In this document: positions 10,711-20,708 of the stretch, one piece after another | How the letters are laid out: each line of letters opens with the position of its first letter | Numbering within the stretch: position 1 is the first letter of the stretch | Source: Lentisphaeria bacterium | GTDB lineage: Bacteria; Verrucomicrobiota; Lentisphaeria; Victivallales; Victivallaceae | Length of the DNA: 64,000 nucleotides | Assembly (NCBI GenBank): GCA_022009855.1 | Contig: CP091727.1 | Location: 186,001-250,000 of the forward strand | Direction of reading: 5' to 3' | Translations under genes and position numbers: made by a program | Notes under the pieces: model-generated | The model's input: only the letters and a program-made list of their open reading frames with translations | The model's database searches: none | What the model was told of the DNA's origin: nothing

Positions 10711-10752
10711 CTTGCACCCTCCTTACGGCGCGGTCCGGCCATCCCGGCCGGT

Positions 10753-11544
10753 TCAGTTGAAACTTTCGATCATGCCCGACACCGACTGCCCGCCGTCGAC
10801 GCCGATGGTCTGCCCGACAATGAACTTCGCCTTCTCGTCGTCGGCGAGAAAGACCGCGAGATGAGCGATATCCTCCGGCCTGCCGAAGACACCCGCCGGA
10901 ATCTTCCGGAGAAACGCCTGCCGCTCCTCCGGCGTGTATCGGAATTCAGTAAGAGGAGAGGCGATGAAGCCGGGCGCGATGCCGTTTACGTTGATGCCGT
11001 GCTCAATAAGTTCGACGCCGAGCGCCTGGGTGAGCATGTTCAGCCCGCCTTCGCCGGACCGTACGGCAGCATCTTGCGCCGGACCCAGGTGACCCGGCTG
11101 TGAATCGAACTGATGTTGATGATCTTCCCCTCGATCCGGTTGTCGATCATGTTCTTCGCGGCCAGCCGGGCACAGCAGGCCGCCGCACTGAGATTGAAGC
11201 GGATCTGTGCCTCCCAGTACTCCATCGGCATATCCTCGAATCCGCCCGGCGGAATCACCTGCGCTCCGCCGACGTTGTTGACCAGCACGTGAATCCGCCC
11301 GCCGAACCGGTCGAGAAATTCGCGGAACATCCGTTCGCATTCGCCGTAGTCGCTGACGTCCGCCTTGAAGAGCTCCGCCTCGCCCCCGAATTCCCGGCAG
11401 CGGTCGAACGTCCGCTTCGCCCCCCGCGTCGTCGCGATGGAAATTGATACCGACGTTGCAGCCGGAACGGGCAAACTCCACCGCCGTCGCCGCTCCGATT
11501 CCCTTGGACGCCCCTGTGACCAGCACATTTCTTCTTTCAGACAT
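10753..11544 (-). CDS. Short-chain dehydrogenase/reductase (two compensating frameshifts)
   Basis: About 263 aa. Cofactor loop NVLVTGASKGIGAATAVEFA, VLVNNVGG, catalytic Ser in INISSIHSR and YGPAKAG supplying the Tyr-xxx-Lys pair. The C-terminal NVNGIAPGFI and GQTIGVDGG are classical SDR features. One extra base lies in the six-C run at 11420-11425 and one is missing at 11044-11046; correcting both gives one continuous SDR. First gene of the minus operon SDR-dehydratase-flavoprotein, with a good AAGGAG site and its own promoter/operator at 11582-11626. Probably an NAD(P)-linked alcohol or sugar-acid dehydrogenase. Confidence 0.85.
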   Translation of the reverse strand: MSERRNVLVTGASKGIGAATAVEFARSGCNVGINFHRDDAGGEADVRPLPGIRGRGGALQGGRQRLRRMRTDVPRISRPVRRADSRAGQQRRRSAGDSAGRIRGYADGVLGGTDPLQSQCGGLLCPAGREEHDRQPDRGEDHQHQFDSQPGHLGPAQDAAVRSGEGGLNMLTQALGVELIEHGINVNGIAPGFIASPLTEFRYTPEERQAFLRKIPAGVFGRPEDIAHLAVFLADDEKAKFIVGQTIGVDGGQSVSGMIESFN

Positions 11545-11581
11545 GAAAAATCACTCCTTTTTCCTGTTGAAACATTATTTT

Positions 11582-11626
11582 AATCATGTGCGATTTAATT
11601 ATACACCCGCTTTTTCCCGAATGCAA
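11582..11626 (-). promoter_or_regulatory. Promoter and operator of the SDR-dehydratase-flavoprotein operon
   Basis: On the minus strand TTGCAT (11626-11621) and TATAAT (11603-11598) are 17 bases apart. Two bases after the -10 box comes the palindrome AATC-GCACAT-GATT (plus-strand positions 11582-11595), where it would cover the start of transcription. The same 14 bases at the same distance from the -10 box recur at 13718-13731. Confidence 0.8.
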
Positions 11627-11642
11627 GTCAACGAAAGTACAA

Positions 11643-12799
11643 TCAGAAGAATTTCTCGTAGGCGAGACGGATGACCCCCAGCGCGGACTGGGCATCTCCG
11701 AGGGAGGTGATTGAAATTCTCATACCGCGACGGCGGTCCTCGGGAACCAGTCGTTTCAGGCGGCGGAGCACCGCGTTGTAGAGGTAACCGTTTTCCCGAC
11801 TCTGCCCGCCGGAAAAGATGAGCGCATCCGGCTGATACATCTGAATCAGCCCCGCGATGCCGACTGCATCACAGGCGGCGGCGCGATTCAACAGCGCAAC
11901 GGCCCGGCGGTCCCCCGCCGCCGCCGCAAGATCGATCGCCGCCGCATTCTGCCAGAGGGGATACGCCGGATCGTTCTCATGCCGCCGCCGGGCGATGGCG
12001 GCGAGGGAACGCGCTCCCGCAAACGCCTCCAGACAGCCGCGATAGCCGCAGACGCAGATCTCCCGGTTGCCGGGAATGTAGAGATGGCCGATGTACCCGG
12101 CCGGACGGTCGGGACGACTGACGATCAACTGATGCTGCGCGATAATCGCCGCTCCGATTCCGACCCCCAGTCCGACAGTGACCAGATCGCCGGTTCCGGC
12201 GGCGGTGCCGAATTTGTACTCCGCCCAGGCGGCGGCGGCCTGCGTGGTGATGACGCAGGCGGGAACGCCGAACTCCCGCTCGACCTCCTCGCGGACCGGC
12301 AGGTTCGCCCCCCAGCGGATCCCCATGTTGCCCGCCGAGACCACCACCCCCGTATCCGGATCGGTGTTCGCCGAGACGGCGAGGCCGATCAGCCGGAGCT
12401 TCGCCGCATCGAGGCGGCTTTCCGCAAGTGAACTGCGGATAAATGCAAAAAGATGACGGAAAAACGTCTCCCGCCCCTCGTAGGGCGGCGTGGCGATCTT
12501 CCGATAATAGAGCCGGTTGAAGCCGAGATCGGAAAAGAGAATCCGCCACGATTCCCCACCGAGATCCAGCCCGGCGAACAGGGCAGAATCAAGATTGAGC
12601 GCCAGCGGCAGCGCCGGCCGCCCGCGGCCGCTCGGCGCCTCCTCCTGGCGAAAATCGTCCGATCCGCCAGCAGGGAATCCACCGTCTTGCAGACGGTGGC
12701 ACAGGCGAGCCCGGTCGCATTCTCGATCGACTTCTTGGTCGCCTCGCCCCGTCCCGCGCGGACGGCGTCGAGCACTCTGATTCTGATCCTGTCGCTCAT
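11643..12799 (-). CDS. ROK-family transcriptional regulator/sugar kinase (frameshifted)
   Basis: About 385 aa. An N-terminal winged-helix region (RIRVLDAVRAGRGEATKKSI ... TGLACATVCKTVDSLLADR) is followed by the GRGRPAL linker and a ROK domain with the zinc motif CVCGYRGCLEAFAG and GLGVGIGAAII. The HTH indicates a NagC/XylR-type regulator that binds a sugar rather than a pure kinase. The frame breaks at four A (12651-12654); adding one restores TIFRQEEAPSGRGRP. The start ATG overlaps the stop of the metallo-hydrolase (ATGA), which fixes the start. It is the best local candidate to bind the shared AATC-N6-GATT operators, though this is inference. Confidence 0.85.
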
Positions 12800-13667
12800 C
12801 GTTCCTTCAAGTGGCTTGCCACGGTCCAACACGCGAGAAAGAGCTTCTCCGGCATGCCGCAGCCGATCCTTTCCAGCAGGCGGCGGGCGATCTCCGGCAC
12901 AGAATGGATTCCCTCTTCCTCCGCCTCCCGTATGAGTATATCATACTTTTCGGAAAATGAAAGCGACTCTTCCAGAAATGATCGAACTTTTTCCTCCCCG
13001 GGAAGCACCGGCGGGAAGGGTTCGAAGCGGTGGCCCGCCACCAGAACCTCCGCATTCAGCGCCATCAGCCGCATCAGCGTGTCGCGGTAGGCGGCCCGAT
13101 CCATGTAGAGCGCGATCCCCTGCCCCCATGTCCCGTTGCCCTGCACCGAGTCGCCGGTCACCAGCAGGCGCTTTTCCGGCTCGAAAAACGCCACCGCGTC
13201 GGAATCGTGCCCCGGAGCGGGAATCAGCCGGAGACCGGCGACCGTCTCCCCGCTTCGATCAGAAAATCCGGCTCCACCCCGTCCAGCACGGCGGGCGGCG
13301 CCGGACTCTCCGCCGGGAATTTCGCCCGAATCTCCCGGCTGTAGAAAAGCGGGCGCCGAAGCTTTTCCGCCCCCGCGGCAAAGACGCCGAACTTCGCCCG
13401 GGGCGCGAGTTCCCGCAGCCGCGCATGTCCGCCGATGTGATCCCCGTGGCAGTGGGTGCAGAGCACGAAGTCGAGATCATCCGGCGCCAGCCCCAGCTGC
13501 GCCAGCGCCGGGACGATGCACCCATCCACCACGGCGGCATCGATTCCGGAATCGATGAGCGAAACACCCTCTCCGTTGCGGATCAACGTCACCCCCGCCG
13601 GCGGGCCGCCGGTCGGAGTGAAGAGCACGTCGCAGCCGGAGACGACCGGTTCAAACTGATTTTTCAA
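12796..13667 (-). CDS. Metallo-beta-lactamase-fold hydrolase (frameshifted; TTG start)
   Basis: About 290 aa. The metal motif THCHGDHIGG is clear, followed by PAPGHDSDAV, LLVTGDSVQG and VAGHRFEPFP, as in glyoxalase II-like or lactonase-like hydrolases. Adding one C at 13248-13251 joins the halves as LIEAGETVAGLRLIPAPGHD. The best start is TTG at 13667, five bases after AGGAGG; an upstream in-frame ATG at 13727 would lie inside the promoter/operator. It is first in a two-gene unit with the ROK regulator. A lactonase step in the neighbouring sugar-acid pathway is possible but unproven. Confidence 0.8.
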
Positions 13668-13686
13668 AATATCCTCCTGTTCACGG

Positions 13687-13739
13687 TTGACAAAAAAGAG
13701 CTTCTGATCTATAATATAATCGCACATGATTTAATTCAA
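13687..13739. promoter_or_regulatory. Overlapping divergent promoters around a shared operator
   Basis: Plus strand: TTGACA (13687-13692), 17-base spacer, TATAAT (13710-13715) for the DUF1116 gene. Minus strand: TTGAAT (13739-13734), 17-base spacer, TATTAT (13716-13711) for the metallo-hydrolase/ROK pair. The palindrome AATCGCACATGATT at 13718-13731 lies just after the plus -10 box and inside the minus spacer, so one bound protein could shut both directions. Confidence 0.8.
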
Positions 13740-13761
13740 GCAAAAACCGGGAGAAAATTCC

Positions 13762-14992
13762 ATGAATTCCACAAAAGAGAGCACCGCCAACGCCGAAGCG
13801 TTCCGCCGTCTTGTCGAATCGCGACCCATCCTGACCGGGATGGCCCGCGCCGGAGAGGTGATTCCGGGGATGAAACCCAACACGGTCCTGCACTCCGGTC
13901 CGGAGATCGAGTTTGCCGCCATGCGCGGCGCGCACCGCCAGGGCATCGTCGGCGCGCTCCTCTTCGAGGGAATCGCCCGCGACGAAAAAGAGGCCGTCGG
14001 CATGATCGAAGCAGGAGAGATCGACATCCGCGCCGCGAACGACTTCAACTCCGGCGCCCCCGGCAGCGGCATCACCTCGAGCTCGATGGCCGTGCTGGTC
14101 GTCGAGGAGAAAACAAGCGGGATCCGCGCCTTCGCGCCGCCGATCGAGGGGGCACAGGGCGGCGGCCTCGGCGGCTGGGGCGTCTGCAATCCGGCCATCC
14201 GGGAGAATCTCCGGAAAATCGCCGGCACCTTCGCTCCCCTCTTCACCCGGGTGCTCGCCTCCTGCGGCGGCATTGACGTCAAGACGCTCTTCGCCGAAGG
14301 GCTGACCATGGGGGATGAGGAACACACCCGGCAGGTCGCCACCGACGCCCTCTTTTTTCGCCCAAATGGCGGCGGCCTCCGCTTCCGCCGGACTGACCGC
14401 GGAGGAGCGCTGCACCCTGCTCGACTACCTCGGCAGCTGCCGGAGATTCGTCCACCACATCGGCTGCGCAACGGCGGTGGCCGCACTCAAGAGCGCCGCG
14501 AACGTACAGCACGCCACGATGGTGACCGCGATGGGCGGCAACGGCGTCGAATTCGGCATCAAGCTTTCCGGCCGCGGGGGAGCAGTGGTTCACCGCCCCT
14601 CCCCCACCTTCACCGGGCGCTACTTCTCGCCCGAATACAGCGACCGCGACTCCTCCCCGTGGCTCGGCGACAGCAGCAACGTCGAAGCCTTCGGGCTGGG
14701 CGGCATGGCGGCGGGTGCGGCGCCGATCCTGATCCGGAGCCGCGGCGGCGACGTCGCATCGGGCGCGGCGCAGACCGCAGAGATGGCGAAGATCTGCCTC
14801 GGAGAGAATCCGCAATTCCTGATCCCGATGCTGGATGGACGCCGCGTTCCCTGCGGAATCGACGCGCGCAAAGTGCTTGAAACCGGCATTCTGCCGATGA
14901 TGCACGGCGGCATCCTCTCCCGCGAAGGAGGACAGATCGGCGTGGGATACGCCAGAACTCCGCTGGAGTGTTTCCGTCGCGCTCTGAATTGA
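13762..14992 (+). CDS. DUF1116 family protein (YlbE/YahG/AllG-like) (frameshifted)
   Basis: About 409 aa. GEVIPGMKPNTVLHSGPEIE, GIVGALLFEGIARDE, LTMGDEEHTRQVATDALFF and the C-terminal VTAMGGNGVEFGIKLSG fit the DUF1116 family. AllG of the oxamate carbamoyltransferase complex AllFGH belongs to that family. The six-T run at 14353-14358 carries one extra base; removing it gives DALFFAQMAAASASAGL. The usual partners FdrA/AllF and AllH are absent from this window. Transcribed from a consensus promoter bearing the operator shared with the SDR operon, so it probably acts in the same pathway; the reaction is unknown. Confidence 0.75.
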
Positions 14993-15003
14993 CCGATATG
15001 AAG

Positions 15004-15031
15004 TTGTATTTTCTCCGGAGAACGGTATAGT
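15004..15031 (+). promoter_or_regulatory. Probable promoter of the ribokinase gene
   Basis: TTGTAT (15004-15009) and TATAGT (15026-15031) are separated by 16 bases, 32 bases before the ATG. No shared operator palindrome is seen here. Confidence 0.5.
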
Positions 15032-15062
15032 AAACAAAAACAAAATCTACGGAGAAAACACC

Positions 15063-15948
15063 ATGGCCCGGATCATCACCCTCGGTTCCCTCAATCTGGA
15101 TTTCACCTATCAGCTGCCCAAACCGCTGGAGGTCGGCGAAACGCTCTCTTCGCTCTCCTACCGCTGCGGCGCGGGCGGCAAGGGAGCCAACCAGTCGATC
15201 GCCGCCGCCCGCGCCGGCGCCGAGGTGTACCACGCCGGGAGGATCGGCAGCGACGGGACCCTGCTCCGCCGGACGCTGGCGGAATCCGGGGTCAAGCTCG
15301 ATTTTCTCGAAGAGGTCGAGACGCCGACCGGACACGCGGTGGTGCTGATCAACGACGCCGGAGACAACTCGATCGTCCTCTACGGCGGAGCGAACCGGAC
15401 GATCGACGACGCCTTCATCGACCGGGTAGTCGCCGCCGCTTGCCCGGGGGATATCCTGCTGCTTCAGAATGAGGTCTCCGACATCGGTTACGCGATGAAG
15501 GCGGGCAAAAAAGCGCAGATGCGGATCGCCTTCAACTTCGCCCCGTTCGATCCGGAACTCGCCCCGAAACTGCCGCTTTCGCTGTGCGATTACCTCTTTC
15601 TCAACCGGATCGAGGCGGGCGGCATCGCCGGAAAAAAGCGAGGTGGAGGAGATTCTCGAAACGCTCGCCCGGCGCTTTCCCGAAACCGAACTCGTGCTGA
15701 CCCTCGGCCCGGAGGGAGCCATCGCGCTCACCCCCGCCGGAGAGCGGTTCCATGCCGACTCGCCCCGCGTCGAAGTGGTCGAAACCACCGCGGCCGGCGA
15801 TACCTTCATCGGCTACTATCTCGCCGGAATCCTCGACGGACTCAAGCCCGGCAAAGCGCTGGAACGCGCCTGCCGGGCCGCCGCGCTCTGCTGTTCGCGG
15901 GCCGGTGCGGCGGAATCGATTCCCACCCGCGCCGAGCTCGACCGCTGA
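15063..15948 (+). CDS. rbsK: PfkB-family carbohydrate kinase, probably ribokinase (frameshifted)
   Basis: About 294 aa. GSLNLDFTYQLP and CGAGGKGANQSIAAARAG form the PfkB/ribokinase N-terminal signature. TLGPEGAIAL and the anion-hole motif ETTAAGDTFIGYYLAG are the C-terminal one, with Asp as catalytic base. Six A at 15632-15637 should be five, giving IAGKSEVEEILETL. It has its own promoter-like sequence 70 bases after the DUF1116 gene. It may phosphorylate ribose or another pathway sugar; the exact substrate cannot be read from sequence. Confidence 0.8.
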
Positions 15949-15955
15949 ACCGGAG

Positions 15956-17216
15956 TTACCGGCGGGCCGTTTCCGCGGCCGCCAGCGCCTCGCGGAACGC
16001 CGCCAGCGCCTCCGGGAACGGCGTGAGCACCCGCTCGAGCACCCCTTGAACGAACGAGATGCACATGCCGTAATTGGTCACCGGCACCCCGGCGCGCGCC
16101 GCCGCCTGAATCCGGGAGAGCACCTCCCGGCGGTTGAGCATGCAGCCGCCGCAGTGAATAACCAGCTTGTATTCGGAGAGATTCTCCGGGTAATCCCGCC
16201 CGGCACTCACATCGACCTGCAGCCCCTCCCCTGCGTAACGGCGCAGCCAGCGGGGAATCTTCACCCGGCCGATGTCATCGGAAACCGCGTGATGGGAACA
16301 GGCTTCCGCAATCAGGACCTTGTCCCCGGTCGGAGCGCCGCAATCGCGGCCGCGCCGCGCGCCATCAGGATCATATCCCCCTTCAGCCGGGAGAAGAGAA
16401 TCGAAAAGGTGGTGCAGGGGATCTCCGGCGGCGTATCCGCCACCATCCTGTCGACCACCTGCGAATCGCAGACCGCGAGATCCGGCGGCGTCTTCAGCCG
16501 GGCGAGCATCGCCGGATACTCCCGTTCCTTGACCACCAGCGCCGCCGCGCCGTTGTCGAGCGCGTCGCGGATCGTCTGCACCTGCGGCAGAATCAGCCGC
16601 CCCTTCGGCGCCTCCAGATCGATCGGCACGATCAGTGCGGCCAGCCCCCGGCGGCAGCAGGTCGCCGACCAGCGGCGGAACCGCGAGGAAATCCTCCGGG
16701 CAGCAGTCGATCAGCGCGCGCTTGAAGTCGGCCACGCACTCTTCACGCCGCGCGGGCGCGAGGTTGTCCGCCACCGCCGTCGAAGCAATGCCCTTCGAGC
16801 GGAGCAATTCCAGAAATGCGGCGTCCGGCGCGCGGAGGTCCGCCTTGCCGACGACGGCGACGACCGGCAGTTTCCGCTCCCGCGCCTCGGCGAGAATCCG
16901 CTCCTCCGGGGCGCCCCACACCCCGCTTCGCAGAGGATCACCACGATATCGGCCCGGGTGAACACCCGCATGGTCCGTTTGATCCGTTCGGCGCCGAGCT
17001 CGCTGGTATCGTCGATCCCGGCGGTGTCGAGAAAGACCACCGGTCCGAGCGGCAGCAGCTCCATCGTCTTCTCCACCACGTCGGTGGTGGTGCCGGGAAC
17101 CGGCGAGGTAATGGCGGCCTGCTGGCCGGAGATCATATTGAGAAAGCTGGACTTTCCACATTGGTGCGCCCGAAGAGGGCGATGTGAAGACGCATTGACT
17201 TGGGTACGGTTTCCAT
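15956..17216 (-). CDS. hydF: HydF, [FeFe]-hydrogenase H-cluster maturation GTPase (four frameshifts)
   Basis: About 420 aa once four single-base errors are corrected (17156-17157, 16921-16924, 16645-16649, 16324-16327). The G-domain has FGRTNVGKSSFLN, VPGTTTD and DTAG, the middle has IPIDLEAPKG-like VPIDLEAPKGRLILPQ, and the C-terminal cluster-binding region has ACSHHAVSDDIGR and VIHCGGCMLNRREV, giving the CxH/HCGGC ligands of HydF. HydF is the scaffold that receives the diiron subcluster from HydE/HydG and hands it to HydA. None of those genes lies in the window. It implies an anaerobic hydrogen metabolism. AAGGAG precedes the chosen ATG by eight bases. Confidence 0.93.
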
Positions 17217-17278
17217 TCTGTAAACTCCTTCCATGCCTTACCCGGGGGGGACCTTTCCTCCCGCTCACGTGTTCCCGG

Positions 17279-17995
17279 TTACTTCCCGGAGAGCGCACTC
17301 CGGACCCGCCGGAACCGGCGTCGCCAGACCGCCTGCTCCCGGCGGGAGAGAATCAGGAAAAAGACCGCCGCAATTCCCGCCGGAACCACCAGGAAAATGT
17401 AACGACCGAATTCGCGCAGCAGAAACGCTCCTCCCGCCGCGCCGAGGATGAAGCAGAGGATGACGCCGTAATAGTGCATCGCCTTGCGGAACTCCTCCCG
17501 GTCCCGCTCGAAAACCGAACGGAAGAGCGCATCGGTGCCGCTGCGCAGATTCCCGGTGCACATGGTCGAGGCGAACGGCAGCCCCCTCACCCGGCGGAAG
17601 GTCTGCACCTGAAGCGCGCAGACGAAGGAGATCACCCCGTTCACCAGAAAATCGAACTCCCCTTCCGGAATGAAGCAGACCGGCGCGAGACAGAGGAACT
17701 CCAGCAGAATCACCGACTGGTGCCACGAGAGCCGCCGCGCCGCCGAAAGGCGCCGGTGGATCAGATCCGCGACGAAGATGCCGAGCGCGTAGCAGAGAAT
17801 CGCGAGCAGATATCTCGAACATTCGACCCAGTGCAGGCTGGAAAGATGAAACCCGAACAGCACCATGTTGCCGGTCACGGCGTTGGCGAAGACCCGCCCC
17901 CGGCAGAGGTAGGTGTAGATATCCAGAAAACCGCCGGCAATGCTCAAGACACAGGCGGCGGTCAGCCGTTCCGCATTTGATGAACTGTTTTCCAT
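17279..17995 (-). CDS. YoaK family (DUF1275) membrane protein
   Basis: Intact, 238 aa from the ATG at 17995. About six hydrophobic segments are visible. The N-terminal AGGFLDIYTYLCRGRVFANA then TGNMVLFG matches the DUF1275 family, which typically has GxxD and TGN motifs. The function of the family is not established. A longer in-frame reading to 18124 runs into the LacI promoter and is unlikely. Probably transcribed ahead of hydF on the same strand, with about 60 bases between. Confidence 0.8.
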   Translation of the reverse strand: MENSSSNAERLTAACVLSIAGGFLDIYTYLCRGRVFANAVTGNMVLFGFHLSSLHWVECSRYLLAILCYALGIFVADLIHRRLSAARRLSWHQSVILLEFLCLAPVCFIPEGEFDFLVNGVISFVCALQVQTFRRVRGLPFASTMCTGNLRSGTDALFRSVFERDREEFRKAMHYYGVILCFILGAAGGAFLLREFGRYIFLVVPAGIAAVFFLILSRREQAVWRRRFRRVRSALSGK

Positions 17996-18114
17996 GATTC
18001 CGAACGCTCCCGCATTTAATAAAATACACCCTCTCGGAGCAAAGTTCAATCGGGCAACCTCGCATTCCTCCCTCCCGCGCCCCACTTTTTTTCCGGAAAA
18101 TTTCCCATCCCCTC

Positions 18115-18160
18115 TTGACACCACACCGCTTTCATCGTATAATTAATACGGATAAGCAAA
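18115..18160 (+). promoter_or_regulatory. Promoter and operator of the LacI1 gene
   Basis: TTGACA (18115-18120), 17 bases, TATAAT (18138-18143): full consensus. ATACGGATAAGCAA at 18147-18160 starts three bases after the -10 box. The same 14 bases occur at 20821-20834 before pilin 1, and the ten-base core also at 19170-19179. The core TTATACGGATAA form is near-palindromic with a central CG, as expected for LacI proteins, so autoregulation is likely. Confidence 0.75.
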
Positions 18161-18180
18161 AGGCGAAAGGCACGCAGAAC

Positions 18181-19153
18181 ATGACACAGCGGGAGCTGGC
18201 CAGAACCCTGAACATCACCCAGGCGGCGGTATCGATGGCGCTGAAGGGATCGCCTCGAATCTCGCCCGAAGTGCGGGATTCCGTGCGAAGACTGGCGAAA
18301 CATTCGGGATACCGGCTGAACCTCGCCGGGCAGATGCTGCGTCGGAACCGCTCCAACGTCATCGGCACGATCTTCCCCCGCCTGACCAACCTCTACTATG
18401 CGGAATTGTTTCAGGAGATTCAGCAGCAGCTTCAGCCGCACGGCTACATTCTCTCGCTCACACCGGCCGAGACGGAGGAGGAGCTCCGGCGGGCGGTCGA
18501 AATTTTGAAGCAGATGCACGTTGCGGGCGTCATCAGCAGCGCCTATCAGACCGAACCGTTGCGGCCGTTCCGGGAGGCGGGAATCGCACTGGTGCTCTGC
18601 GGCGGTTACAAGCGGGTGGAGATCGGCGCCAGCCAGATTCTGCCCGACTACCATCAGCCCATTCTCACGCTGACACGCCGCTTGATTGCCGGAGGGCGCC
18701 GCCACATCGCCTTCTTCGGCGCCGACACGCCGGAGGAGCAGCGCTACAGCGCCTATCTTGCCATCCTGCGGGAAGCGGGGCTCGCGCCCATGCCGATTCC
18801 GCTGGAGCACCCCGCCCCTTCGCAATATATGGATTCCGCCTTCGCAGCGATCCGGCACCATCTGGAAAAGCATCCGGAGACCGACGCGGTCATCGCACAC
18901 CACGATGAACTCGCTCTGGTGGCGAAACGCGCCATCCTGCAGACCGGACGCACCATTCCGCAGGACGTCGCGCTCACAGGGTTCGACAACATCTCGCTCG
19001 GTCGATACATAACGCCTTCGCTGACTACCGTCGAGCAGCCGAAAAAAGAGATTGCGCAGGCAATCATTCACGAGCTGCTGGAATCCATGAGATCCGGATC
19101 ATCGGGAGTTCATCTCCCTCCCCTGCCGTCTGGTCATCCGCGAATCAATTTAA
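18181..19153 (+). CDS. LacI-family transcriptional regulator 1 (frameshifted near 3' end)
   Basis: About 323 aa. The N-terminal HTH (TQRELARTLNITQAAVSMAL) and hinge are followed by a periplasmic-binding-protein-like sensor with VALTGFDNISLGRYITPSLT. As written the end is odd; removing one C from 19120-19123 restores the family ending CRLVIRESI followed by TAA at 19151. It starts a cassette with pilin 1 and the GH1 hydrolase, but an IS element now sits between regulator and targets. A likely operator lies over its own start site. The effector is probably a sugar released by GH1. Confidence 0.88.
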
Positions 19154-19169
19154 ATTTAACTCCTTATTT

Positions 19170-19179
19170 ATACGGATAA
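19170..19179. repeat. Left copy of 10-bp direct repeat flanking the IS (target duplication / LacI operator)
   Basis: ATACGGATAA, identical to 20821-20830 on the far side of the IS; one more T on the left also matches (11 bases). It coincides with the presumed LacI1 operator core. Confidence 0.75.
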
Positions 19180-19314
19180 ATGTGTTCTGCGTAATGCGTT
19201 AAACGTTTTATAATTAACGACTTTTGAGTCGTTTGCCCTTGAAAATTCCTCCTCTTGGTGATATATTGTAATATCTTGCGGGACAACAATTAACCACTCA
19301 AAAAGAGGAAAAAT

Positions 19315-20611
19315 ATGATGCAAAATTCACTGTTTTATGACTACTACGGCCTAATCGATTCGTGCCCATTCCTGAAAAAATACGATGCACTTTTCCGCGC
19401 TTTCGATCTGATCTACGACCAGCCGGATTTTCCCGAACTCGGCCGCCGTGGCTATCGGCGTTCCGCCTATTTCAAGGCGCTGATCTACAAACAATCGGCT
19501 CACATCAAATGCATTTCCGACCTGGTCCGGGATCTGGAAAGCCGTCCGATCCTTGCCGAAATGTGCGGTTTCAACCCAGGCCGGATTCCCGATGCGTCCC
19601 GTTTTTCGCGCTTCCTGACCGATACGAATAACTCCGAAATCGAAACTTTTTTCATACTTCCGGCAAACTGCTGGTTGAAAAAGGCATCGCCACGCTGGAG
19701 GTCATTATGGCCGATTCTAAACCGATCAAGGCCAACACCAAGCACAACAATCCCAAGAATCCCAACCGTAAGCTCGACAAAGCCACCAAGATCAAGCGCA
19801 ATCCCATGGCAACGCTCAGTTATTATTCCTACATCAAACAACCGAGCGGCGATAAGAAGAAAACCTTTACCTGGTTCTGGGGCTACCGTACCCACGTCCT
19901 GCTCAGCGGTGAGGGTATTCCTCTTATCGAAGTTACCCTGCCGAACAACCGCACCGACGGCAAAGTAGCCAAGGCGCTACTGAAAAAGTTCGTGCGAATC
20001 TACGGTCAGAAAAAGGGCGCATCTTTCTCGGCGATGCCGGATACGATGACCGCGAACTTTATAACTTCATTGTCGAAAAACTTAAAGCCGAACCGTTCAT
20101 TCCGTTGAACCGCCGCAATCAGCAGCCGGACAAAACCGTGGGGCCGCACGGACTGCCGCTGTGTCAGGCCGGTCTGGAAATGAAATTTTACGGCATCAGC
20201 CCGGATGGAGCCCGAACCCGCAAGAAATTTCGTTGTCCGATTGTCGCCGGGACCAAACGGGAAAAGGCCGCTTTACCGCCGCAATGCCCAATCGACCATG
20301 ACCATTTCTGTACCGGCAAATGTTACGGCTGTACCGCCTATATCGACATTACCGATGATCATCGCAGCCAGGTGCCCAGAGAGTCGAAACGCTTTAAGGA
20401 CACCTATAAATGCCGGACTGAAGCGGAACGTTATTTCTCCCGCCTCGGGCCTCGCGAAGTCGAGGAAATGTCGCAGTACAAATACCGCGCCATCCGCAAC
20501 CAGATGACCATCGCGCACTTGACTCTGAGCTTAACCGCCGTGGCCGCCGCGTTGGTTCTGGAGCAACCGGATAAAATCCGTTGCTACAAAACTTTTGCCG
20601 ACGCCGCTTAG
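19315..20611 (+). CDS. DDE transposase of the insertion sequence (two frameshifts)
   Basis: About 432 aa after adding one base near 19651 and one near 20014. The N-terminal part contains ALIYKQSAHIKCISDLVRDL and RIPDASRFSRFL, typical of IS4/IS5-type N-terminal domains. The corrected middle gives IFLGDAGYDDRELYNFIVEKL, matching the second catalytic-Asp region of DDE_Tnp_1 enzymes. The C-terminal YKCRTEAERYFSRLG supplies the probable catalytic Glu, and a Cys-rich insert (HFCTGKCYGC) precedes it. Whether the copy is dead or only carries consensus errors cannot be decided from this sequence. Confidence 0.75.
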
Positions 20612-20708
20612 CTTCGCCTGTCATAAAAAGTAAATTTGTCAAACAACACGCATTGTTGCCAATGCAGGATGGCTTACGCCTAAATTTTCAAGTTTTCAGT
20701 ACCAAATC

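Noticed and set aside
9103..11103. 666-codon open frame on plus opposite the dehydratase and SDR
   Set aside because: Antisense shadow of GC-rich genes: low-complexity Arg/His/Pro-rich product, no motif, no ribosome site, and the minus-strand genes show clear family motifs.
13668..13727. In-frame ATG at 13727 as start of the metallo-hydrolase
   Set aside because: It would put the start inside the shared operator and the -10 box; the TTG at 13667 has a perfect AGGAGG five bases upstream.
17996..18124. N-terminal extension of the YoaK-like protein
   Set aside because: The extension is not hydrophobic, is Arg/Gly-rich, and overlaps the LacI1 promoter; the family begins near the ATG at 17995.
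18121..19179. LacI1 C-terminus ending in LNLTPYLYG at 19179
   Set aside because: Removing one C from 19120-19123 gives the standard LacI ending CRLVIRESI; the longer end is an artefact that happens to stop inside the IS flanking repeat.
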